Shown in pieces: positions 6,542 to 11,794 of a stretch of DNA of 11,794 bases. A program made the position numbers and the translations under genes. The notes beneath the pieces were generated by a model, which made no database searches, had not been told where the DNA came from, and was given only the letters and a program-made list of their open reading frames with translations. Each line of letters begins with the position of its first letter. Position 1 is the first letter of the stretch. This DNA comes from an uncultured Collinsella sp. (GTDB taxonomy: Bacteria > Actinomycetota > Coriobacteriia > Coriobacteriales > Coriobacteriaceae), in NCBI GenBank assembly GCA_902495945.1, contig CABUZD010000046.1, forward strand, positions 1-11,794, given 5' to 3'.

Positions 6542-7561
6542 GTGGGAACCGCGATTGCTATGGCTTTTGGCGGCGCGACGCTTGCCGCCTGTCCGCTCTC
6601 GGCGCTGGTGCTCTCGTTTGCCTTCTACGGTTTTTGCGGTTGGGCATGGGAATCGACAGTCTGCGCCATGCTCAACCACGGACGCTTTGCCAACAGCGGC
6701 TTTTTGCTGGGGCCGTGTTGTCCTATCTATGGTGTGGGCGGCATTGCCTGCTGGCTGCTGTTGCGCGGGATTTCGGATGCCTCGAGCCAGTTTGTCGCCG
6801 CGGCGCTCGTATGCAGCGTGATTGAGTACAGCGTAGGCGCGCTGCTGGAAAAAACAACGGGCGCTCGCTTTTGGGACTATTCGCACCTGCCGTTTAACCT
6901 GCACGGACGCATCTGTCTGTACTGGGCATGCGTGTTTGGCTTGGGTGCGTTGTGCATTTGTCGTTTAGTGGAGCCGGCATTGCTGGGGCTGCTTGGCCAT
7001 CTGCCAGTGCTGATTGTGCGGCTGTCCGCCTTTATCGTCGCGGTCGCGATGATGGTCGACGCGGCATGCTCGTTGGCGAGCTGGCGGCGTCTGTCCGATC
7101 AGCTGGAGCGCGTCCGGGCCGACCTTGCCGACCGCATCAACGAGTCGCTCGCCGATGCGTCCGACTCCATGCTCGAACGTATTCCCGATTCGGCGATCGA
7201 CTCGGTGGCACAGACGCATATCCGCAGCCGTGCCGTTAACGCGTGGCTGGCGGAGCTGGGCGACGCGACGCTCGATGCCCTGCGCGAGAAGGCTTCGATG
7301 CCGACATTTATCTCGGATGGTGCTCGCGGCCTGGCACTTGCCGCCCGCCGCGTGGCCGATGCCGCGCCGAGCATGCCGCGTCCGTCGCTCAGTCGCCGCC
7401 TTGCCGGCAAGCGCATGAGCCGTCCGGTGCCGAGCGTGTCGCTCAGCCGCCGCGACCTGCGCTTTTTCAATGCCTTCCCGCGTCTGCGCATCAATCGCTA
7501 CGAAGGTGTCATTCGAGCAACTAATCTCCGCGACCGCGCCCGCGAGCTGTTTCGCCGCTAG
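6542..7561 (+). CDS. PF06541-type membrane protein (putative ABC-transporter type IV family)
   Basis: This 339-residue membrane protein has an N-terminal domain matching the PF06541 (CmpB-like) family. Seen are FYGFCGWAWEST (28-39), GFLLGPCCPIYGVGG (53-67), SVIEYSVGALLEK (92-104) and ARFWDYSHLPFNLHGRICL (108-126). Hydrophobic segments are near residues 19-38, 60-75, 85-100, 125-141 and 146-173. Residues from about 180 form a charged helical region, followed by a strongly basic tail rich in SRR and ending LFRR, probably cytoplasmic. The family's function is not established despite the ABC label; no ATPase is adjacent. The GTG start at 6542 is supported by GAGGAGG (6527-6533) just upstream, which overlaps the end of the HD gene. 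An ATG at 6560 is a less likely start. It is co-transcribed with the HD-domain gene. Confidence 0.82.
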   Translation: MGTAIAMAFGGATLAACPLSALVLSFAFYGFCGWAWESTVCAMLNHGRFANSGFLLGPCCPIYGVGGIACWLLLRGISDASSQFVAAALVCSVIEYSVGALLEKTTGARFWDYSHLPFNLHGRICLYWACVFGLGALCICRLVEPALLGLLGHLPVLIVRLSAFIVAVAMMVDAACSLASWRRLSDQLERVRADLADRINESLADASDSMLERIPDSAIDSVAQTHIRSRAVNAWLAELGDATLDALREKASMPTFISDGARGLALAARRVADAAPSMPRPSLSRRLAGKRMSRPVPSVSLSRRDLRFFNAFPRLRINRYEGVIRATNLRDRARELFRR

Positions 7562-7620
7562 CCGGGACGGGCGCGCTCACGGCTTCTTTGCTCGCGTATT
7601 TCCCGTTCGTTTCGCGCCCG

Positions 7621-7658
7621 TTGCCGCGCCGTTTCCAAGATTGCGGCACCGTTTCCAT
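7621..7658. repeat. Imperfect tandem repeat upstream of amt
   Basis: TTGCCGCGCCGTTTCCAA (7621-7638) and TTGCGGCACCGTTTCCAT (7641-7658) match at 15 of 18 positions and are offset by 20 bp, about two helical turns. They lie 102-139 bp before the amt start, in a 198-bp gap that otherwise holds no clear promoter. TTGCGGCACC recurs before glnK at 9181-9190, so a shared nitrogen-responsive site is possible but unproven. Confidence 0.4.
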
Positions 7659-7759
7659 TCGACAACGCAGCGTTTAACAACGCCGTATCTGGTCTACACC
7701 AGTTGCCCCTCGACCGCATCATGGGCGCCGACAACGTTCATGCGACCAAGGGGGAGCGA

Positions 7760-9037
7760 ATGTACGATACGGGATCGACAACGTTTATGCTCATCTGCAC
7801 CATGCTCGTGTTTTTAATGACACCGGGTCTGGCGTTTTTCTATGGCGGCCTGTCCAGGCGCAAAAATGTCATCAACACCATGCTCATGTGCTTTGGCGCC
7901 ATTGGCCTGGTTGGTGTGCTGTGGATTGTTGCTGGCTGGTCGCTGGCTTACGGCGGCGACGGTTCCAGCCCGTTTATTGGAGGCCTTGACCAGCTGCTGT
8001 GCCTGCCGGTGCTCGGTCAGGTGCTGCGGGCGGCCGAGGGCAATGCCGCGGACGGTGCCGTCTATCCTCAGATCATCAACATCGCCTTCCAGATGGCGTT
8101 TGCCATGATCACTGCCGCTATCGTCACGGGCAGCCTGGCCGGCCGCGTTAAGTTTGGCGCTATGGCGGCCTTCCTGGGAATTTGGCTGCTCGTGGTCTAT
8201 GCGCCGCTTGCCCACATGGTCTGGGGCGGCGAGGGCTCCTTTATCGGTGACATCATCGGCGCACTCGACTTTGCCGGCGGCGACGTGGTGCACATTTCGT
8301 CCGGTCTTACGGGCCTGATTCTCTGCTTAATGCTCGGCCGCCGTCGTGGCTTTGGCATGGTGAGCTACCGTCCGCATAACGTGCCGTTTGTGGCGCTGGG
8401 CGCCGGCCTGCTTTGGTTTGGCTGGTTTGGCTTTAACGGCGGCAGCGAGTTTAAGGCCGACGCCGTGGCGGCGCTCGCCATCCTCAACAGCGTGACGGCC
8501 AGCGCGGCGGGCATGGTCTCGTGGCTTGCCGTCGAGCGTGTGCACACCAGTCGCCCCACGCTGGTGGGCGCCAGCACCGGTCTGGTTGCGGGCCTCGTGG
8601 TGGTCACGCCGGGCGCGGGCTTTGTCGAGCCGTGGGCGGCGCTGGTCATGGGCCTGATCGTATCGCCTGTCTGCTACCTGGCTATCAGCCATCTTAAGAC
8701 CAAGTTTGGCTACGACGACGCGCTCGACGCGTTCGGTTGCCACGGCATCGGCGGCATTCTGGGCGGCGTGCTCACGGGCCTGTTTTGCGTGCCGGAGCTT
8801 TCGTGGACCGGCAAGGGCGGCCTGTTCTACACGGGCGACGTGTCGCTGCTCATCTCGCAGATTTTGGGCATTGTGGTGACGGTCGCTATTGTGCTGGTGC
8901 TCGACTTGGTGATCGCCGCGGTGGTCAAGGCGCTGTTCCACGGCAGCCTGCGCGTGGACGAGGCCGACGAGGCGCTGGGCCTGGATGCGAGTCAACACGG
9001 TGAGAGCGCCTATCCTTCGTTCTCCGGGCTCGATTAG
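7760..9037 (+). CDS. amt: Ammonium transporter (Amt/MEP family)
   Basis: This 425-residue inner-membrane channel imports ammonium when it is scarce and works as a trimer. The family hallmarks are complete: FMLICTMLVFLMTPGLAFFYGG at the first helix, SRRKNV (32-37), FQMAFAMI with the gate Phe (F110/F114), the conserved Asp in ALDFAGG (D170), and twin pore histidines H178 (DVVHIS) and H328 (GCHGIGG). Also present are WFGWFGFNGGS (219-229) and the C-terminal tail GLDASQHGESAY that couples subunits and contacts PII. The start at 7760 places the family's usual first residues at the N-terminus and has GGGGG/GGAG upstream; an in-frame TTG at 7703 would add 19 atypical residues. Downstream glnK encodes the PII protein that blocks Amt when nitrogen is plentiful. 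Confidence 0.96.
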   Translation: MYDTGSTTFMLICTMLVFLMTPGLAFFYGGLSRRKNVINTMLMCFGAIGLVGVLWIVAGWSLAYGGDGSSPFIGGLDQLLCLPVLGQVLRAAEGNAADGAVYPQIINIAFQMAFAMITAAIVTGSLAGRVKFGAMAAFLGIWLLVVYAPLAHMVWGGEGSFIGDIIGALDFAGGDVVHISSGLTGLILCLMLGRRRGFGMVSYRPHNVPFVALGAGLLWFGWFGFNGGSEFKADAVAALAILNSVTASAAGMVSWLAVERVHTSRPTLVGASTGLVAGLVVVTPGAGFVEPWAALVMGLIVSPVCYLAISHLKTKFGYDDALDAFGCHGIGGILGGVLTGLFCVPELSWTGKGGLFYTGDVSLLISQILGIVVTVAIVLVLDLVIAAVVKALFHGSLRVDEADEALGLDASQHGESAYPSFSGLD

Positions 9038-9059
9038 CAGCTTCCCCAAGCACCGCACC

Positions 9060-9116
9060 TTGCCGTTCAATCGTCGCTCACGTACTTAAGTACGCTTCGC
9101 TCCTCTTTCACGGCAA
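9060..9116. repeat. Palindromic element between amt and glnK
   Basis: A perfect 14-bp palindrome CGTACTTAAGTACG (9081-9094) is nested inside an outer inverted pair TTGCCGT (9060-9066) and ACGGCAA (9110-9116). The element begins 23 bp after the amt stop. There is no T-run to make it a standard terminator. It may be a dispersed intergenic repeat or an mRNA processing or stability stem that lets amt and glnK be expressed at different levels. Confidence 0.6.
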
Positions 9117-9118
9117 TC

Positions 9119-9199
9119 TGCGGCACCTGGGAAACCTGCTAAGACCAGTCAGTTGAATTTTTATGATCTCTGAGGTTGGTTTGCGGCACCTGGGAAACC
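9119..9199 (+). repeat. Two 18-bp direct repeats upstream of glnK
   Basis: TGCGGCACCTGGGAAACC occurs exactly at 9119-9136 and again at 9182-9199, 63 bp apart (about six helical turns). Both are followed by NGC. They sit 47-127 bp before the glnK start codon, a position expected for regulator binding sites. They could instead be remnants of a duplicated dispersed element. Confidence 0.75.
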
Positions 9200-9245
9200 C
9201 GCGTCTCATGTAAAGGGATACGTTGATTATTGAGAGGAATTCACT

Positions 9246-9584
9246 ATGAAGAAGATTACGGCGGTCGTTCGCGCCGAGAAGCTTGAGGTTCTTAAAGACG
9301 CGCTGTTTGCTGCTGATGTTCGCGGTATGACTATCAACCAGGTGCAGGGCTGCGGTGCGCAGCATGGCTGGAAGGAATATGTGCGCGGCAACGAGTTGCT
9401 TGTCAACACGATTCCTAAGGTGCAGTTCACGCTCATTTGCGCCGATGAGCATGTCGACGGAATTGTCGAGATTATCTGCAATGCTGCTCGCACCGGTGCC
9501 GTTGGAGACGGCAAGATCTGGGTCGAGCCGGTCGAGGAAGTTATCCGCATCCGCACCGGCGAACACGGCCCCGCCGCGGTGTAG
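9246..9584 (+). CDS. glnK: PII nitrogen-regulatory protein (GlnK type) lacking Tyr51
   Basis: This 112-residue protein has normal PII length and aligns without gaps to canonical numbering. PII trimers sense ATP/ADP and 2-oxoglutarate and plug the Amt channel with their T-loops. Conserved are the start MKKITAVVRAEKLEVLKDAL, Q39 and R47 of the T-loop, PKV (57-59), TG at 83-84, GDGK at 87-90 and RIRTGE at 101-106, which form the nucleotide site. The T-loop is unusual: RGNELLV replaces RGAEYxV, so position 51 is Leu instead of the Tyr that is uridylylated or adenylylated in many bacteria. Tyr45 remains nearby. Lys85 is Ala. The start has GAGAGG 8 nt upstream. The gene lies 208 bp after amt, with repeats between, and so may have its own control. 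The order amt-glnK is the reverse of the common glnK-amtB. Confidence 0.94.
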   Translation: MKKITAVVRAEKLEVLKDALFAADVRGMTINQVQGCGAQHGWKEYVRGNELLVNTIPKVQFTLICADEHVDGIVEIICNAARTGAVGDGKIWVEPVEEVIRIRTGEHGPAAV

Positions 9585-9586
9585 CA

Positions 9587-9616
9587 TCGACCGCCTGCCA
9601 TCCGCAACGTTAAAAT
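9587..9616 (+). promoter_or_regulatory. Candidate promoter of the TetR-family gene
   Basis: A -35 like box TCGACC (9587-9592) and a -10 box TAAAAT (9611-9616) are spaced by 18 bp. A start of transcription 7 nt past the -10 box would fall on the A of the upstream in-frame ATG at 9623, so a leaderless message is possible. The -10 box lies inside the loop of the inverted repeat at 9598-9651. Confidence 0.45.
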
Positions 9617-9651
9617 ACTGCAATGAGGCACAAGACTTGCGTTGCGGATGG
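9598..9651. repeat. 12-bp perfect inverted repeat spanning the TetR promoter region
   Basis: CCATCCGCAACG (9598-9609) and CGTTGCGGATGG (9640-9651) are exact complements around a 30-nt loop that contains the TAAAAT -10 box and the ATG at 9623. The right arm includes GGATGG, the only purine-rich stretch near the downstream ATG at 9659. It could be an operator pair for looping, or an RNA stem in read-through transcripts from glnK that hides this ribosome-binding site. Confidence 0.65.
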
Positions 9652-9658
9652 ACAGATT

Positions 9659-10321
9659 ATGGGGCGTAATAAATATCCCGAGGAGACGGTCGCGAAGATT
9701 CTCGACGCGGCGCTGGAGCTATTCTGCGCACAGGGTTATGAGGGGACGAGCATTCAAGATATCGTCGACCGCCTCGATGGCATGACCAAGGGCGCTGTCT
9801 ATCATCACTTTAAGAGCAAAGAGGAGATTTTCAACGCCGCATTTAATCGGGCAATGGCTCCGATTGTTGAGCAACGTCGATCAACGCTTGGTATCGGCAA
9901 TATGACCGGAGCCCAAAAGCTCAAGCGACTGTACGCGCCCGAGTCTGTCGTTCCGCAAATTGAGCTATGGGCACGCATGCATCCTGCGGCAGATCCGGTA
10001 AAAAGCTCGCGTCTACTGGCGATGCAGTACCAGGGCTCGTTCGACGAGTCGGCCGATGGCTGTCTCTTGCCAGTGATCGAGGAGGGCATCGCCGACGGCT
10101 CCATTGCGTGCAAATGCCCGCGCGAAGCGGCTGAGGCCGTATCGTTGTTGGCGAATCTTTGGCTGCTGCCGCTGTTCCGTCCGCTCGAGACCAAGGATCG
10201 AATGCTCGCTCGCGCGCAATGTTTAGCGCAGATGGCGGCCGCGGTGGGGCTCGATTTGGGTAATGAAGTGCTTCAGACAACGGCTCAGATTTGGGACGTA
10301 TGGAACCGTGCTGGGTGGTAA
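9659..10321 (+). CDS. TetR/AcrR-family transcriptional regulator
   Basis: This 220-residue protein has the TetR DNA-binding domain at the N-terminus: YPEETVAKILDAALELFCAQGYEGTSIQDIV followed by the recognition helix region MTKGAVYHHFKSKEEIF (42-58). The larger C-terminal part is the variable ligand-binding and dimerisation domain, and its ligand cannot be inferred. The ATG at 9659 fits the family's usual N-terminus; an in-frame ATG at 9623 would add 12 residues (MRHKTCVADGQI) and could be used on a leaderless transcript. Neither has a strong ribosome-binding site. The gene ends just before a palindrome at 10324 and a small terminator. It is followed by an efflux-type MFS gene preceded by a matching palindrome, so it probably represses that transporter and perhaps responds to its substrate. 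Base composition looks less G+C-rich than upstream genes. Confidence 0.92.
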   Translation: MGRNKYPEETVAKILDAALELFCAQGYEGTSIQDIVDRLDGMTKGAVYHHFKSKEEIFNAAFNRAMAPIVEQRRSTLGIGNMTGAQKLKRLYAPESVVPQIELWARMHPAADPVKSSRLLAMQYQGSFDESADGCLLPVIEEGIADGSIACKCPREAAEAVSLLANLWLLPLFRPLETKDRMLARAQCLAQMAAAVGLDLGNEVLQTTAQIWDVWNRAGW

Positions 10322-10323
10322 TA

Positions 10324-10342
10324 TAGATACTGACGGTATGTA
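10324..10342. promoter_or_regulatory. Operator candidate O1 (TetR-type palindrome)
   Basis: TAGATAC-TGACG-GTATGTA shares the arms and 5-bp centre layout of the palindrome at 10388-10408, with one mismatch in the left arm (G for C). It starts 2 bp after the TetR stop codon. It is a likely weaker or auxiliary binding site of the same regulator. Confidence 0.6.
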
Positions 10343-10352
10343 ATTGATTTGT

Positions 10353-10376
10353 AAGGGTAGCCACGGCTGCCCTTTT
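10353..10376 (+). terminator. Small rho-independent terminator after the TetR gene
   Basis: AAGGGTAGC and GCTGCCCTT pair over 9 positions (one G-U) around a CACG loop, followed by TT and then C. It lies between the two operator candidates and separates the regulator transcript from the transporter gene, which therefore needs its own promoter. The T-run is short, so some read-through is likely. Confidence 0.65.
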
Positions 10377-10387
10377 CAAGTCATTAA

Positions 10388-10408
10388 ATACATACTAATG
10401 GTATGTAT
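10388..10408. promoter_or_regulatory. Operator candidate O2 (perfect TetR-type palindrome before the MFS gene)
   Basis: Eight-base arms ATACATAC and GTATGTAT surround the 5-bp centre TAATG. The site ends immediately before the AGGGGG ribosome-binding site (10409-10414) of the transporter gene, so bound protein would cover the promoter or transcription start. Its centre is 65 bp from that of O1. Confidence 0.75.
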
Positions 10409-10421
10409 AGGGGGCAGGCTT

Positions 10422-11684
10422 ATGGCTGGAATGCGGAGGAGCAATGTCTCGTTGGCGCAAAAAACAGTGCGATCTATCAGGCTTTTCGGTCTTCTTGTTG
10501 CACAGCTGTGCGCGTATTCGATGTTGTCGGCACTGTGCTTTGCGTGCCCGCTTTACTTGTTCGACTGCAGCGGCTCATCAACGTTATATGGTGCTGTCGC
10601 GGCGATAGCGTTCGTGCCGGGCGTGCTTGCGACTCCGGCTGGCGGAATCTTGGCGGATCGCGGGAGACATCGCGGGGTTCTTGTGGTGCTCGGCATTGTT
10701 CTGATGGCTGCATCACTGCTGGTTATCCCCATGAAGCGTTCGCTGCCTCTTGCGGTTGTCGTGGCAGCAATGCTTTGCGTCCAATATGGCATCCAATCGC
10801 TGCTGAAACCGATGCTTCAAATTGAGGCGGTGCGCATGACGGGCCAAGAAAAGGTTGAGCGTGCCACTGCGTTGGTCTCGCAGATAATCATGATGAGCAA
10901 TATCTTGGGGCCTGTAGTCGGGACGGCAGTCTATGGGTGCTTTGGTATCGATACTCTATGCGAAACCGCGGCGTTGACGTTTACGATTTCAGCCCTGCTG
11001 TTCGGGGGCGCACTCAAGCAAAATGCCTCATCTGAAACGATGGGAGACGGCGCGACTCGTACGACACGCCGAAACGATTTTCGGGAGTCGATTCGGTACC
11101 TGTTTCAAAACGCATCATTGCTCGTTGTGTTTTTGCTTGCAGCTATTTTGAACCTTGCGTTAGTTGGGTTAACGATTGGTGCTCCCGTTATTGTTGCAAA
11201 GCATCTCGGAATGCAGTCATCCTTTGTTGGGATTATTGAGGTGGCTATGGGCTTAGGTGGTCTTGTCGGCAGTGGTTTGGTCGGTATTTGGCCGCATCGT
11301 TTTTCCTTCAAGGGCATATGTCGATATGTTGCGATGATCTGTTTTGGAGTCGTGCCGATTATTGTCACGCTACTGAGCGGTCCTGATGAATTAGCGTTTG
11401 CCGCGCTTGCGGCCGGCTCGGCATGGGTCATGGCGTGGGCAAGCATTACATCGGTCGAAATCGTTTCATTTGTTCAGCGGTCAGCGCCAAAGGAATTCTG
11501 CGGAAAAGTGCTGGCACTCGTTTATATGACGCTTTCCTGTGCAACGCCTATTGGCCAATTGGTTTACGGGCTCGCATATGATCGATGGACACCGGCGATT
11601 GTATTCGCAGGCATGTTGGCGGTGCTGACGTTGACGACGGCGCTGTTTTATCGGCTGAAAAGTCGCTTGTGGCGATTGTCTTAG
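10422..11684 (+). CDS. MFS transporter, efflux type
   Basis: This 420-residue inner-membrane protein has about 12 hydrophobic segments in two halves, separated by a polar central loop near residues 198-225 (KQNASSETMGDGATRTTRRN). The loop between helices 2 and 3 carries the MFS signature GGILADRGRHRG (74-85). NILGPVVGTAVYG (160-172) resembles the antiporter motif of helix 5. It most resembles MefA-like and related drug or metabolite exporters driven by proton exchange; the substrate is unknown. I chose the ATG at 10422 because AGGGGG lies 7 nt upstream and because the 26-residue extension from 10344 would run through the operator. The adjacent TetR regulator and twin palindromes point to substrate-induced expression. 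Codon and base use look more A+T-rich than in the amt and DXS-like genes, which is compatible with horizontal transfer. Confidence 0.9.
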   Translation: MAGMRRSNVSLAQKTVRSIRLFGLLVAQLCAYSMLSALCFACPLYLFDCSGSSTLYGAVAAIAFVPGVLATPAGGILADRGRHRGVLVVLGIVLMAASLLVIPMKRSLPLAVVVAAMLCVQYGIQSLLKPMLQIEAVRMTGQEKVERATALVSQIIMMSNILGPVVGTAVYGCFGIDTLCETAALTFTISALLFGGALKQNASSETMGDGATRTTRRNDFRESIRYLFQNASLLVVFLLAAILNLALVGLTIGAPVIVAKHLGMQSSFVGIIEVAMGLGGLVGSGLVGIWPHRFSFKGICRYVAMICFGVVPIIVTLLSGPDELAFAALAAGSAWVMAWASITSVEIVSFVQRSAPKEFCGKVLALVYMTLSCATPIGQLVYGLAYDRWTPAIVFAGMLAVLTLTTALFYRLKSRLWRLS

Positions 11685-11794
11685 CGCGCTGGGGCACCGT
11701 GAATTTGTGAAGGCAGTGGCACGTCGCGTCGTGACGGCATTGTTTGGGCGTTGGCCAAACAAAAGGGATAAAAACATTGGAGCAGCAGGCGTCA
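11685..11794 (+). other. Window-edge region with possible start of another gene
   Basis: After the MFS stop there is no clear terminator. An inverted pair TGTTTGG (11741-11747) and CCAAACA (11755-11761) is present without a T-run. Two possible starts run off the edge: a GTG at 11707 (reading VKAVARRVVTALFGRWPNKR and onward, weak ribosome-binding site) and a TTG at 11777 preceded by AAGGGA at 8 nt (reading MEQQAS). The frames differ, and too little sequence remains to choose or to name a product. Confidence 0.25.

Noticed and set aside
5783..6904. 373-codon open frame on the minus strand
   Set aside because: It lies opposite the HD-domain and PF06541 genes, both of which have domain matches and ribosome-binding sites. 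Its predicted protein is Arg/Gln/His-rich without recognisable domains, typical of a shadow frame in G+C-rich DNA.
7703..7759. TTG-initiated extension of amt
   Set aside because: The extra 19 residues do not resemble the Amt N-terminus, and the ATG at 7760 has a purine-rich site and places the first helix as usual.
7562..7759. Sigma-54 promoter for the ammonium channel gene
   Set aside because: No TGGCAC-N5-TTGC arrangement is present, and Actinobacteria generally lack sigma-54.
8327..9070. 247-codon open frame on the minus strand
   Set aside because: It is antisense to amt, and its His/Arg/Ala-rich composition is a by-product of amt codons.

Overview
The window is G+C-rich DNA carrying about ten protein genes on both strands and no RNA genes that I could recognise. 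The twin-arginine lipoprotein substrate-binding protein, frequent GTG starts, overall codon choice and gene types suggest a gut actinobacterium of the Coriobacteriia (Collinsella-like). This assignment is an inference; no rRNA or other phylogenetic marker is present.

Layout. Positions 1-2230 (minus strand) hold a polar amino-acid (glutamate-type) ABC uptake operon: substrate-binding lipoprotein, permease 1, and permease 2 cut by the window edge. A clear promoter lies at 2274-2303, and a hairpin between the binding-protein and permease genes could lower permease expression. Positions 2500-3702 (plus) hold an iron-containing alcohol dehydrogenase. It converges on a divergent DXS-family thiamine-diphosphate enzyme (3992-5773, minus). 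The gap between their 3' ends holds a strong bidirectional terminator and the most striking structure of the window: six copies of a 15-bp repeat, spaced almost exactly 40 bp apart and strictly alternating in orientation.

Positions 6002-7561 (plus) hold a tight two-gene unit: an HD-domain protein and a PF06541-type membrane protein. Positions 7760-9584 hold a nitrogen module, an Amt ammonium channel followed by a GlnK-type PII protein. The PII T-loop has Leu where the usual modified Tyr51 sits. The amt-glnK gap contains a palindromic element and two 18-bp direct repeats 63 bp apart. Positions 9659-11684 (plus) hold a TetR-family regulator and an MFS efflux-type transporter. Two matching palindromes between these genes are good candidates for the regulator's operators. 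This last block looks less G+C-rich than the rest and may have been acquired.

How the genes fit together: the Amt/GlnK pair and the amino-acid uptake system both concern nitrogen acquisition but are not adjacent. The TetR/MFS pair is a self-contained drug- or metabolite-responsive efflux cassette. The enzymes in the middle have no obvious shared pathway. The least explained items are the 40-bp alternating repeat array and the altered catalytic region of the DXS-like enzyme.
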